Part shown: piece after piece, positions 1 to 11,716 of the stretch
Numbering within the stretch: position 1 is the stretch's first letter
How the letters are laid out: each line of letters opens with the position of its first letter
Assembly (NCBI GenBank): GCA_963682055.1
Contig: OY821741.1
Span: 7,447,501 to 7,511,500, forward strand
Length of the DNA stretch: 64,000 bases
Source: Primula veris
Taxonomy: Eukaryota > Streptophyta > Magnoliopsida > Ericales > Primulaceae
Direction of reading: 5' to 3'
The notes under the pieces: generated by a model
Seen by the model: only the letters and a program-made list of their open reading frames with translations
Told to the model about the DNA's origin: nothing
Databases searched by the model: none
Position numbers and translations under genes: made by a program

Positions 1-600
1 TAATCTGACCGTAACACCAAAAATCTAAAATTCCAAAAATCAACTAATAAAATTTGTCACCAAACGAACCCTCTTAACGTACTATTAAAAAAAAAAGGAA
101 AAGTAAAAAAATAAGTTTGTATATGAAATAGTAAACAACATAACATAATTCAATATTAAAATCAAACATATTTATCATAATTCAATAATAAAAAACGATC
201 ACTACCATGATCATTAAAACCTATAATCAGCTTAACCAAACCCTAAAACAGGCTAAAAAAGCATTAAAAAAAATATACAGTAATATAAAGCGGAAATAAA
301 AGATAAAAAAATGAAAAAAAAAATGAAAATTGAAGATTAATGGAAAGATAAATAGAGAGAGAGAGAGATTACCTAAAAGTTGAAAAAGGGTTTGTTTGAG
401 ACTCGAATTTTTGTGAATATAAATAAATAAATAGATAGATAAATAAATAAATAAATAAATAAATAAATACAGGTGTTGCAATTATATACAGATATTTTGA
501 GATAGAAAGAGAAAATGATTTTAATGGGCCGGATAATTTATTAAATGGGCCAAGATTTTTATACAATAATTGGTCGGGCCAAATTTATTGGATCGGGTCA
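1..600. other. Low-complexity AT-rich DNA, no gene
   Basis: No coding region is seen. The stretch holds homopolymer A runs, a short (GA)n tract at about 355-368 and an (AAAT/GATA)n microsatellite at 419-470. Short open frames on the minus strand are poly-Tyr/Leu/Phe products of these repeats and are not genes. Confidence 0.7.
419..470. repeat. (AAAT)n/(GATA)n microsatellite
   Basis: A run of AAAT units interrupted by a few GATA units. It is read directly from the sequence. Confidence 0.9.
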
Positions 601-639
601 AATATTTATGGGTCCGACTCTCTTTGCGTTCTATCTCCT

Positions 640-1250
640 GGTGTCGGGTGGTTTTGGTATGGTACCGACTTTTTGACAATATAGCAATATCGAACCGAAC
701 TTATTTGGTTTGAAAAAAATTAAAACTGAAAAAGTCGGTATAGCGAAAGTTCGGTATACCGACTTTTTCGGTTGTTACGGTTCGGTTTTTCGTTTTATAC
801 CGAAACATTAGTATTATTAAAAGACAATTATTGGTAACAATAAAATAGCAAAAACATTTATAAAAAAATAAAATGTGTACAACTATTCTTATATTTGCTA
901 CGTTTATCGTGAACTTAATTAAAATAATAAACACTGATAAAATAAGAATTATTTTAAAACATGAGAAAAAAAAAACAGAGAAATACGAATTTATTGTATT
1001 TGACTTCGTAAATATGAAAATAAGTCGTAAGGAAAATTAAACTAAACTATACGACAATTTATTTGTAAGTTATGACTATGTGTAAATTTCTATATATTTT
1101 ATAATTTTAATGTTTGGTCCTGTTCGGTATTATACCATACATACGAAATGGATACCGAAACCGAACCAACTTTTAAAGTTTGGTTCGGTTGTACCATAAC
1201 AAAAAGTCGGTATACCGAACTTTCACTTTCGGTTTTGTCTGGTGAGAAAA
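640..1250. mobile_element. hAT-like fossil with CCGAAACCGAACC subterminal repeats
   Basis: Both flanks of an AT-rich core carry reiterated 'ttcggt' and 'accgaa' motifs (about 655-800 and 1120-1240), including the same phrase 'aaagtcggtataccgaact' in both. The motif set matches the better-preserved element at 25312-25943, which has hAT-type ends. Clear terminal repeats and a target duplication were not found here, so the boundaries are approximate. Confidence 0.45.
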
Positions 1251-1389
1251 CGAAGCAGGAAGGACCGTTTCACTCTCGGTTTTGTCTTGTGCGATCTGCT
1301 CCTCTTTCAGATCTCACTCGCCCGTTAAGGCTGCCACCAGCCTCGGGCTCGTCCGTTATTGATGCTTTTCATGTGTTTTTATATTAAGC

Positions 1390-2340
1390 TTTTACCCACC
1401 CACTTATCGTTGAATTGGTCTATTAAATGTATATTTTGGTTAAGGATTATTAAATTCGGATATTTTTTATTAAAAGTCCGCTAAACAAATTAATTAAACT
1501 GCCAAATATGAAATATTTGATTGTTTTTGGTTCGTTTTTGGGATTTTGAGTGTATAGGTACATATCTATAGTATCAGCAGTTGCGATATTCATTGGTTGA
1601 ATTATTAAGTTACATAAAAAAGAGTTTAAAAAGTCGATAAAGTTTTCAACCTATTTTTTGAACTGCAACTTAATAAAATTTCAAAATCAGGGTTACGGCT
1701 TAATAAAAGGTTCTAATGAGGATTACCCACAAATTTACCTTACAAGAATTGGTGTGCTTAAATTGTTAATATATTATAGTGGTTACTTTAGTAATATAGT
1801 ACGTCGATGTTCTAAAACGTACAAGATGAGTTGTAGATGAAAATAGCCAATAGGTTATTAAGTTCTCATTTAGTTTCATTTAAAACCATCGCCTAACTCG
1901 CTTAATTCGTTTTCCAGCCTAATATGTTAGGCATGGATTTTATTTAAGCTCGTTTTTTAGAACACGAATAGTAGTTATACCTTATTTGTAGGTATCATTA
2001 TTTCAGAGGGGCTAGGATTCGAATCAAGATGATGAATTTTATACATGAAAGTTATCATCAAGGTGATTAACTCACTTTGCTCAAACATATTAGACTTGCA
2101 AATGTATTATGCATGTTTAGAGTTAATTCTACTTCAAGTGTAATAATTAATGATTATTGTTAAAGTATGTAATTTTGTTAAAATACAATATATAAATGAT
2201 GCTTAAACGTAACAAGACACGTATCACGTATACCATGTTTTAGCATTAATATAAATGTTATTATAACATTAAATTTGAAGTAAATTGTAGCTTAAGGTAT
2301 GCCCACTTTACATGTTAGTGGAACTCTATTCAAATATCAT
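1390..2340. other. Intergenic, nothing recognised
   Basis: AT-rich DNA with no long open frame, no RNA gene signature and no clear element boundaries. Confidence 0.6.
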
Positions 2341-2341
2341 A

Positions 2342-2523
2342 CGCTAAAAAAAAATACTCGAATAGCAACGGAATTAGTAACGGTATTTTTTGTTATGAGC
2401 TTATTAGCGACGGTTTTTGTAACGCCTTTGTGACAGTTTAATCAATTTGTGACAGCTTTTTAAATTAATAACAGGCTTGTGACAGATTTTAACTCTCAAT
2501 AAATCAAAAATTATTTTGTAGTG
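2342..2523 (+). mobile_element. CACTA MITE, family A copy 1 (degenerate)
   Basis: This is a diverged copy of the roughly 190-bp family that is best seen at 44863-45055. The 5' end reads CGCTAAAAAAAAATAC instead of CACTACAAAAAAATAC; the 3' end TTATTTTGTAGTG is intact. The internal GYGACRG motifs are recognisable. The flanking trinucleotides (ata/gta) match at two of three positions. Confidence 0.75.
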
Positions 2524-2806
2524 GTACGTTGTGGAAATTTTTAATGGTTTATAATTATTTAACATTTGTCAAAATGAGACTTGTATCCGTAATAAATAGA
2601 AGTATCCACAATATCGCAACAACATTCATTATTTGTTATTCCTTTTTGCCAAACATGTATCCCGAGACATATGTTAATTATAATATACATTTGTATTTCC
2701 TAGAATAATATTATATGAACATTTATTATGTTAATACATGTAACTATGCAAGTAATATATGATTATAAATAATGTATAAACACAATTTAGTTAACATATT
2801 GTAACA

Positions 2807-3105
2807 CTAGTAAAAGTTACTCACGCGTTGCGTGTGAGACGCGTAATGACATAAATCTCGTAATATATTTTATTTTGAACATAATATTCAAATTTGTTAT
2901 CATTTATTGTAGTTATGGAGGTTAAAACGAATTGTTAATTAATTTAGTCTACATCCGTAATTAGGAAAATATAGTGATGTCAAATAGTTAATTAATTAGA
3001 TTATGTACATTGGTAATTATTAAAATAAAGTGATGATATTTTTGAAAAAATTAAAAAAAATTAAACAGACTAAATTTTTCTTAAGTTTTATTATATTAAT
3101 AGTAC
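2807..3105 (-). mobile_element. Helitron-like element, 3' end at 2807
   Basis: Read on the minus strand, the left edge ends in a GC-rich hairpin (stem CTCA.CGC/GCG.TGAG, about 2820-2838), then about 10 bp, then CTAG followed by T. This is the known Helitron 3' terminus (hairpin plus CTRR, insertion before T). The 5' end is not certain; a TACTATTAATATAA-like start near 3095-3105 resembles plant Helitron 5' ends. No coding capacity remains. Confidence 0.45.
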
Positions 3106-3225
3106 CATCATTTATTTATACCTTAACATGATGTATGTGTATAATCTATTATTATAACTTTCAAATTAACAACTTTGCATTGTCAATTGGTATGCTTTCA
3201 AATTAATATTGCCTTCCATTGAAAC

Positions 3226-3540
3226 TCGGGCTCGGTCCGGTCAGGTTCGGTTTTTGGCAAAACCGAAATCGAGCATATTTTTCGGTTCGGTTTTTTTCGG
3301 TTTCGATCTTTTTATTTTTTGGACCGAACCGGACCGGTTTTTTCGGTCCAGTTTCGGTTTTTTCGGTTATTTTTCGGTTTTATTTTTGATTTTTCGGTCT
3401 TTTTCGGTTTTTTTCCATTTTTTTCGGTTTCGGTTTTTTTCGGTTCGGTTTTACTGAAAACCGAAACCGACCCGAAAATTTTTCGGTTTTTCGGTTTTTT
3501 TCGATTCGGTTCGGTTTTTCTAGTTTTTCGCCCGGCCCTA
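3226..3540. mobile_element. hAT MITE rich in TTTTTCGG motifs
   Basis: The element starts TCGGGCTCGG and ends CCCGGCCCTA, giving imperfect inverted ends of hAT type. It is flanked by an 8-bp near-perfect direct repeat, ATTGAAAC (3218-3225) and ATCGAAAC (3541-3548), the expected hAT target size. The interior is a low-complexity series of TTTTTCGG units. Open frames here are repeat translations (Phe/Ser/Val-rich) and not genes. Confidence 0.7.
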
Positions 3541-3650
3541 ATCGAAACTATTACCGTTACTTAATTTCGGTTTTTCGGTTTTTTTCGATTCGGTTCGATT
3601 TTTCTAGTTTTTCGCCGGGCCCTAATCGAAACTATTACCATTACTTAATT
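3480..3650. repeat. About 84-bp tandem duplication of the hAT right end plus flank
   Basis: The stretch 'tttcggtttttcggttt ... cgaaactattaccgttac' is repeated head to tail. Each copy contains the right terminus, the target duplication and flanking DNA. The second copy differs at a few bases (cgccgggccc against cgcccggccc), so the duplication followed insertion. Confidence 0.8.
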
Positions 3651-3905
3651 TATTGCCATAATAAACTTATAAGATATACTAAATATTATAAATGCATTGC
3701 ATCATTCTCCAACTATGACATCTTTAAATCCAAAAAAAAGGCAAAAGCATAGGAAAGTGCAGATGTTAACTTCATATAGACACATAAGTCATAACAAAAA
3801 CAAACAAAGAAAAATGAAGTCTAATAATAATCGCTAGATAGCTAAGGGAGAGACATTTTAGAGAGAATAATACACCAAAATCACGCAAACTAACTAGCTA
3901 CCAGT

Positions 3906-3915
3906 CCATATATAC
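3906..3915 (+). promoter_or_regulatory. Possible TATA box of the DUF7054 gene
   Basis: A TATATAC motif lies about 70 bp before the ATG at 3983. The spacing fits a short 5' leader, but TATA-like strings are common in this AT-rich DNA. Confidence 0.3.
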
Positions 3916-3982
3916 ATGATACCAAAAAGAAACATATAATAAACCTTCATTAACATACAATTTACCAAACCCGAAAAAATAT

Positions 3983-6900
3983 ATGTCGGAGAGAACCCTA
4001 CGACGGAAAAATACTCCGCCACCTAACCGGAAGTTAAGACCAACATCATCTTCACGACGACTAACAACTCAGGTGACCTATCGAAGATCATCGAGGCCTC
4101 TCAAGAAATCAATCTCCGAACCAACTCTTTCTACTCTTGGTAAAGATGATAAACGGAATTTGATCGTCGGAGATGCTTTGGTTGACTGGACACAGACATG
4201 TAAGAACGTCTTTGATGAGTCACCAGCATCTCTTAGTCCCGGAAAATTCGAGGTATTTCTTGTGATCTTAAATATTTTCGTTAATTTGGAGGACTTTTGT
4301 ATTATTAGTTTATTACAAGGCATGCTTGCTTGGTTGGGTTACTAAAATTAAGAATGTTTTGCTTGATAGTATTTAAAATAACAATTTGCCAAAGTAATCT
4401 TATCCATTGTTGTTAATATTTATAATTTGGGCGGTGGATATTTGCGTATTATATTTGTTTTAAAACAATATCAAGAAATAATACATTTGCCAAAGTGTCT
4501 CCTTAGTCATTTGTCATTAGCCTTGAGAGATGGTTTTTAATTGTAATTGTTGCGTTCAAAACCACTAATCCTAACAGACAAACAAGAGAAGTTGTACGTA
4601 ATAATATTAATTTTTAATTGTAATCGTGCAATTAGTGTTTAATAATTTAATTACCAAATGACTATTTAATTAGTACCTGGGCAAAAACCAATGTTATTCC
4701 TATTTGATTGAGCTAAACCGTGATCTCATTTGCATTATAAGCTATAATTTTCATTCTTTATAATCAGTATTTTTCGTTTACTATTACTTTTTATAACAAT
4801 AGAAGCAACACTATTAGTTAGTTTTTATTTTTATTTTTCTATAGTGAAACATAAAAGGAAAAAAGGACAGTGAAAGAATGTTACTAAATTGTTCTGAAAT
4901 AATTAACATACGAAATGAAAATGTCTGAGACTCTGAATATATAAACGTTCTGTTGCTATTTTCATAGTTGTTGTTGCTGAATTAGCAACAATTTATATTG
5001 ATATTTATGTTTTCAATTTAGCCACATGCACTTTAACCTCAAAAAACGCAATATACATATAGTATCCGGTTGTCCACATATTTTCTTGTGCGGGCTCGGT
5101 AATTTCAAGCGGGTCGGTAGAGTGTTATTTGGCCTAGGGGACATTCCAACATGAAAGCAGCACTACAAAAAAATACCCAAATAGCGACGGGATTAGTGAC
5201 GGTATTTTTTATTACGAGTTTATTAGTGACGGTTTTTGTGACGGTTTTATGACATTTTAGTCAATTTGCGACAGATTTGTGACAACTTTTTAAATTAGTG
5301 ACAGACTTGTGACAGCTTTTGACTCTCAATAAATAAAACATTATTTTGTAGCGCAAGTCTTGGGTTTGCGGTCTAATTTGAGGAATCTCGTGACAGTTTT
5401 GAAATTATTTTTCCATCAGGGGAGAAACTGCTTGTTTAATTCATGACTTAGGAGTGCACACAACGTTATAGTCACGTTTTTGTATTATAATAAATTTAAC
5501 AAAAAAAAAAAGTTATCATTTCTTGTTTGTATTTACCATTATACCATGTGACGTTGATTTGAACAAAGTTAAGAATATGATACGTATGTTAATTTGCTAA
5601 TTCTGTAATATTTAAAATATAAAATATCAACTTAAAAGAAACAACCGAGAAAATTATATTTTAACAGCAAAAAAAGTAGTAATAATTTCTTAAGAGTTTG
5701 TATTTAATTACTATATGCATGGTATTAAAAGTAATTGGCACGACAGATCTGTGGAATTCCAAATTTAATTTTTAGTGAAAAATGTTTGTGTTTAACGCAT
5801 GATATATAATTGGTCAAATTAAGCAAAGAACAATAGAACATGAATCCACTATTTATGCAATAATTTATCCATGTATTTATGCCTTTCTTGAAGTGCACAT
5901 ATAATATGTACATGTTACATGTGGGGTGGCTTTTATTTGTTAGGTAAACTCTATCGATCTAAGTTATAACTAGAGACTTATAACATGCATGAAAAATACT
6001 GATTAAACTATATTTTAAAAAAGCTACAAATATTTAATGATATTATTTTTTTTCACTTTTAATTTATGTTTAACTTTGATACTCATTCTGGGAAAATCGT
6101 TAAAATGGTATCCAACCTATTAACTTTTAATAATTTGGTATCCAGCCTAACACAATTTCTAAATTGGTACCCAATCTATACACTTTGCTCTAATTTAGTA
6201 CCCAATCTAACACTTTTTCTAATTTGGTAACCAACCTAACATTTTTTTCTAATTTGGTACCCAACCTATGCGTTAAAAACCGATGATCGAAGACAGATTG
6301 AGTCCCTTAATTGGACTGTATACGTATAAGTTGTGTACCAAATTAGAGCGAAACGTATAGATTGGGTACCAAATTAGAAAAAATGTTAGGTTATGTACCA
6401 AATTAGAGCGAAATGTATAAGTTTGATACCAAATAAAAAATGTGTTAGCTTGGATACCAAATCACTAAAATCTGATAGGTTATGTAGCATTTTAGCATTT
6501 TTTTTTCCCCATTTTATGCTATGTGGTAATCCTTGAATTTTTTTTTTTTAGAATTTTGATTATTAAGTCTTAAAAGATATGCTAAACTTTATACTTTCCT
6601 TCAAAATTAAGTAGTGGTTTTGGTTGGTCATCCTATGTATTTTTAATGCTGATGTAATCTACCACTATACAAAATCAAGGTTTAAGTATCAGAAACGTGT
6701 ACTCATGACATGTGGTGTACATTTCATTTGTTTGGTAGGTGTTGATATTTAATGTTAATTTACTGTTACACAGAATAATCCGTTGACAAACATTAAAAAA
6801 TTTACACATCTATTCTATCCAAATATAACCTTACAATCCTTTCAAATAAATAAATAAATATAACCTTACAACCCTCTTAACTTCTCCATCTTTTTAAACA

Positions 6901-9460
6901 TTTTATCGGACCCCAGAGGCGGTCTAGGTCGCAATCGAGTAAGACTCGAGTCTCGGACAATGAAAGATCAAAGAAAATTTAGGACAATCGAAGGTGCAAC
7001 CAAGTGTATATGATTATTAAAATATTAAAACTTAATTCAGTAATTATTTTTATGAATGTGTGTAGTGTAGTGTAGTGTAGTGTAGTGTAGTGTAGTGATC
7101 ATGAGTTCAAATTAACATTCAATTTTAATTTTATTATATATAAAAAAAACAAATAAGGGTAATCATTTTTTTTTTTAGTCTCGGACAATCTGTAGTAGCG
7201 GGCCGGCACTGACCACAACCCAAACCCAGCTCCTTGTATGTTTTTATGTTTTTCTTTTTTTGTTACATACTTTTCTCTAGTATTCTATATTGTAGGAAAT
7301 AGGAACCATCTAAATCAGTTTTTTTTTTTTTTATTTAAAATAGATTGCATTTGATTTCAGAAATTAGGTTTTTTTTTGTGTGTAGCAAAATTAAGACTTT
7401 CGATTTGCAATTACTCTCTTATATGCATAAGATTATTAAATTTATAAGGGAAGTAAAATTAGCTTGAGTGAGACATTGACAATATTAAAAGAGGATAATT
7501 GAGTTGGTTTGGAAAATTACCTTAACAACACTAATAGAATGAAGATTTAAGCTAACCTCAAAGTAGTAAGAAAAAACCAAGAATATGAAAGTTTGGTCTT
7601 TTATCATCCAAATTTCAGAATATGGATAAAATCATATAGTTTCATGCATGATCTGCTTTACATAACAAAATAGGAAAATGCTTTTTGCCATATATATAAA
7701 CCAAAATATAAAATATCAATGCTAACAAAAAATGATAAAAAGTTTGCATCTGCATCATTTAACTAGGGAGTGATAATGAAATGAATCTTTTGTGAATATT
7801 TAGGTGTTCGGCTCGTAAAGTGCTCGGTTCTTGTTAACTTCGCCTCTAAACGAAATGAAATGAAACAAAACTTAGAAAATCGTTTAGTAAAGGAGACGAT
7901 AATGAGCAAAACTCTATTCAGCTCGTGAAGCTTCGTTTCGGTTAATTATATATATATATATATAAAGATTTATATACTATATAATAATAAATAACAAAAA
8001 AAAAACTATTTCATATAATAGTAGTGAAGTTAAAAATGAGATAGTTTTTACTTTTTATGATGCAGTGACAAACTAATTGAGATGGTTAAAATTGTCCTTG
8101 TGTAAAAAATTTGATATATTGATATGCAACTAATATTCTTATGAGTTCTGTGATTGCTTAAATGGAAAGTGTGTAAATAATAATATTATCATCGCTTGTC
8201 TTTTTTTTAAGGTTTTAAGTTAAATCATCCGTTTGTGAAAAAAATCGTATTCGTTTCGTTAAGCGTTCATGTTTATGATCGTTCTTTAGTAGACGAACAT
8301 GAAGATAGTATTTTGCGGTTCATTATCACTTATCAGCCTGTATTTTCTACTTAGCTACGTAAGAAGAAACTAGACAGATAACAACTCGTTATGAATCTGG
8401 CTTTCACCACAGATTGCAGCTACAATCAATTAAACATTTTATAATTTAATGATTGATAGAACAAAGTCATTTAACTTGTGGTACATTTTTGCCGGCACAG
8501 GGATACAAAAAGGATGCGAAAGTGGTGGTTAATGTGACAGTTGAAGGATGCCCTGGCCCAGTCCGGACTATGGTAAAGTTGGGAGCAAATGTAGAGGAAA
8601 CGATTAGGCTCGTAATAGGCAAGTATAATGAAGAAGGTCGAACTCCTTCGCTCGATAAAGATGCTGCTTTAAAGTTTCAATTACATCAGTCTCATTTCAG
8701 TCTTGCGAGTAAGTGCTGAATTTCCTTTTTTACGTTTTTGTAATATTTTGTGAGCACTTGTTGTGTTCCAAACTAGATTAATTAGTAGTATTTAATAAGA
8801 ATCAACATACTAATATACTTAGCAGATTGGATAGTCCTTAATCCTTCCTTCCAAAACTTACCAAGTGATATAGATTCCTACTTCTTATCGCTAATACATG
8901 ACGCCTTTTTCTGAAATGCTTCGATGGTTAAGTACGTATATATGCACAAATTTTTGTGTTATTGAACATCAAGTTTAATAGTAAGATTTATCGTTTCAGT
9001 TACAACGAATAGAACAAAATTTAGATTCAATGTAACTCGATACTATTTCATATGAAAAATTTCGGTCAGGCATACAAGTCAAAGCAAAGTATGTTTACCC
9101 TTACTTTGTCTTTCTTAAGTCTTATCCATTTCCCATCTTACATAAAAAAATCTTAAGTATGATAGCTATTCGAAAAATCTTGTTTCACTCGCAGGTCTGA
9201 ATAAGTCGGATTTGATCGGAGATGCAGGAACCAGAAGCTTTTATCTAAGTAGAGGCAATAAAAATCTAAGCAACAATGGAAAAGATACAATAACCACATC
9301 TTTCACTTCAGAGTTTAATTTAACAAGATCAAACACGACTTCACCTCCCGATTCATCTCCTGGCTTAATCAGACCGTCCTTAATTTATGAAATAATTAGT
9401 AAAATGTTAAGGAGAAGCCACAAATTATGTAAGATCTTCGATTGCTTGCAGTGTTACTAA
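3983..9460 (+). CDS. At4g22758-like DUF7054 (ubiquitin-like) protein
   Basis: Three exons, 3983-4252, 8501-8708 and 9195-9460, joined by GT-AG introns (donors GTATTT and GTAAGT; acceptors CACAG and CGCAG), give 247 residues and a TAA stop. Residues 1-90 are basic and low-complexity (Arg/Ser/Pro-rich, with a KKSISEPTL motif). Residues 91-175 form the conserved block beginning [16 protein letters not shown] and containing [20 protein letters not shown] and [17 protein letters not shown]. This is the plant-only DUF7054 ubiquitin-like fold found in Arabidopsis At4g22758. The tail is Ser/Thr-rich and ends [12 protein letters not shown]. Exon phases agree (0, then 1), which strongly supports the model. 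Intron 1 is 4.2 kb and full of repeats. Biochemical function is unknown; no catalytic motif is seen. The start has a weak context (T at -3), but the N-terminus matches the family. Confidence 0.9.
5161..5353 (+). mobile_element. CACTA MITE, family A copy 2, in intron 1 of the DUF7054 gene
   Basis: Begins CACTACAAAAAAATACCC and ends TTATTTTGTAGCG (last bases mutated from GTG). Flanks are cag/caa, two of three matching. It lies in intron 1 in the same direction as the gene. Confidence 0.85.
6090..6510. mobile_element. Foldback MITE with reiterated 'aatttggtacccaa' units
   Basis: Two inverted arms, about 6090-6270 and 6330-6510, each carry four or five spaced copies of a 'ctaatttggtacccaacct' type unit; the right arm is the reverse complement. 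The ends read GGGAAAA and TTTTCCCC. No matching 9-bp flanks were found. The structure resembles non-autonomous Mutator or foldback elements. It lies in intron 1 of the DUF7054 gene. A second element of similar design is at 51728-52212. Confidence 0.65.
6914..7211. mobile_element. Possible hAT-like insertion (CAGAGGCGG...CCGGCACTG)
   Basis: The left end CAGAGGCGGTC and the reverse complement of the right end, CAGTGCCGGCC, match at 8 of 11 positions, and 'agtctcggacaat' repeats inside each end. No clear 8-bp target duplication is seen. It contains the pentanucleotide repeat at 7061-7095. Confidence 0.4.
7061..7095. repeat. (TGTAG)7 microsatellite
   Basis: Seven perfect TGTAG units within intron 1 of the DUF7054 gene. 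Confidence 0.95.
7799..8330. mobile_element. Decayed hAT-like element with TTCGT-rich ends
   Basis: The edges carry reiterated 'gttcggctcgtaaa', 'cgttaagcgttcatg' and 'acgaacatgaa' phrases around an AT-rich core that includes an (AT)n tract. Such ends are common in plant non-autonomous hAT elements. Boundaries and target duplication are not clear. Confidence 0.3.
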
Positions 9461-9960
9461 TGATCATTGCCCTCACAATCTTAATTTTGAGTAACATTCT
9501 ATTAGACAATGTTACTTTATTGTACATAGTATTACCTGACTCCTTTACTAACCTTTAATTTTCTATATATACAAATGTAAATATTTCAGAAAGATAGTAT
9601 GGGACTATTGTTAAGTGCATTACCTTACGGTCCTTACCAGTATTGTTGTAGAAGTTGTGCATCATCATTGACGGATTTGGAGTCTCTGCAGACCTCTCAT
9701 GGAAAGATCGGGTATCAGTCCATTAAACTGCGTTATCTCATCTGTTGTAAATCTTGAGTTTAGCGGAAATTTATCATTTTTTCAACTTCAAGTCTATTTT
9801 AACTCAATAAAGAATTATACTGATAAACATGGACTGCAAAGGATCTAAACCCAAAATAATGTTGTAACAGCATATGAACAAATTTTAGTTTCTTGTTAGA
9901 CAAATAAAATTTTCATCTGCAGTGACCATCAAAATGGTTTTATCCTATGGATTGTAAGTT

Positions 9961-10210
9961 AATATCTTCAAGTTTTTATTCTATGGAGTTTTTAAATGGA
10001 AAATAGAATTTTCTTCTGCAATGAGCATCAGGCATTAGGATAATTAAAAACTAGCTGAGCTCGCGGTTGCCATAAAAATCAACAAGGAATTTTTTGAAAT
10101 CTTCAGGTTTTCATTCTTTGGAATTAAAGTTAAAATCTTCAAGTTTTTCTTCAATGGATTTTTAGTTGGCAAATGAAATTTTCTTCTGCAATGAGCATCA
10201 GGCATTAGGA
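9961..10210. repeat. Tandem duplication, about 170-bp period
   Basis: The segment 9961-10040 ('aatatcttcaagttttt ... gagcatcaggcattagga') recurs at 10133-10210 with about 85% identity by eye. The last 30 bases, 'ttttcttctgcaatgagc...', are identical. A third, partial copy is near 9900. Confidence 0.8.
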
Positions 10211-10777
10211 GAAGAACTAGCTCTGGGGTCTCCTCATTTCCAATAAAAACAACAAAGTTTTTTTTTTCTCTTTATTTAATGGATTTAAGTACTAAAATTT
10301 AAGCATTACTAGCATTTTACCTTCCCATGGAAAAAGATTCAGACTGAATATCTTCTATTGAGTTCCGTGGTTCCGTTCTTGACCATAACCATCACTATGA
10401 TCACGAACTGCGAAGGGCATCATAATTCATACAACAAAGTTCCAAAAAAAATGCAGTGGTAAAACCGTAAATGCACTGCGGACAACATGCTTAATTTTTT
10501 TTTATGTAAAATTGCATTAGCAATTATATTAGCAACAATTATACTTGCTCCTTAGATTCACAAACTTACTCAAAGTGAAAGTACATAACTAAATGGTAAG
10601 GTAAACAGAGATCATAAATCGAGTATAGCAGACAAATATAAAAATTCAAGCCAATTGATTAAGGTAATTTATGTACACATCTGTGTTTTAAACCGATTCA
10701 AATTTCATCTCCCACAATTAATTTCACTCTCACTTACTCATTGACCAACCAAATACACTAATGTATAACTAGAACCA

Positions 10778-11625
10778 GGGATGGGTTAGGGTCAGTATCC
10801 GATCCGTAAACACTCAACCCGTATCCTGACCCGATTACTTTTGAAAGTGAAAAAAAATCCCGATTTCGACCCGACAAAAGTAGGGACCCGACTTTTTCGG
10901 GATCCCGTAGGGTCGGGATAGTTTTATCCCGAATCTCCTGACATATTTTTTTATTTTACGACGACGTAATTTTTTATTAACAATTTTGATTTGAGAAGTT
11001 TAAACATGTTATTAACACGAAACATAATCCTAGTTTAAAAATAACATTCCTAATAAATGAAAAAATAAATTAACATATAGTAGAAAAAAATAGTGTAAAA
11101 CTATAAATAATGGAGTACATAAAAAAAATTGATTTTTTTTTATTAGATTCTTTTAATATTTAGTTTTATTCACACAAGTAACAATTATCATACTAAATGA
11201 GCTACATTATTATTATAATTTTTATAATCGGAAAATAATAATCATTTATCTTTCTTGAAAATAACAATATAATTTTTTAATTTAAGTATATTTTTTAATT
11301 TAATAGTTTCATATATTCAAAATTACAAATCTAAATTATACTTATATAATTATAACTAATATATAAAACAAAAATGATTGTAACTCATATGGTAGAATGC
11401 TTACATTGTACCTTAAAGTACAATGTTTGATTCTCATCACTTGCATTTGATATAAATTAATTTATTTTTTTATATAAAATATAAATTAATTGAAAAATCG
11501 GATCGGGTCTGGACACCAGACGAAATCAAAATTATCATCCGATCCCGAAGTTTGTCGGGTCGGGACAAAATCTAACATTTTCGGGTCGGGATTTCGAGAT
11601 TTTTTTCCAGTCCTATAAATAACCT
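10778..11625. mobile_element. hAT-like relic with GGGTCGGG/CCCGACCC ends
   Basis: Both ends carry clustered 'cccgac', 'gggtcggga' and 'gatcccga' words around a very AT-rich core. The outer ends read CAGGGATGGG and CCAGTCCTA, a plausible but imperfect hAT pair. No convincing 8-bp target duplication was found. Confidence 0.4.
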
Positions 11626-11716
11626 CACCAAACATTTCTAGATAAAAAAAATAGTAGGCACACGAGTCTAAAATCATGAAGCAAAGTATTAGATGGTATA
11701 TGGTGAAAACTGTGTA

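Larger units (their letters stand above)
9461..11700. other. Flank between the DUF7054 and ACR genes
   Basis: The first few hundred bases after 9460 are probably the 3' untranslated region of the DUF7054 gene. The rest has no coding region. It holds a tandem duplication (9961-10210) and a GGGTCGGG-rich repeat relic (10778-11625). Confidence 0.6.

Noticed and set aside
3209..3564. Phe/Ser/Val-rich 81-82-codon frames
   Set aside because: Translations of TTTTTCGG repeats in a hAT MITE.
10770..11640. 8-bp target duplication TATAACTA/TATAAATA for the GGGTCGGG relic
   Set aside because: The words do not abut the element ends on both sides and are AT-rich, so chance is likely.
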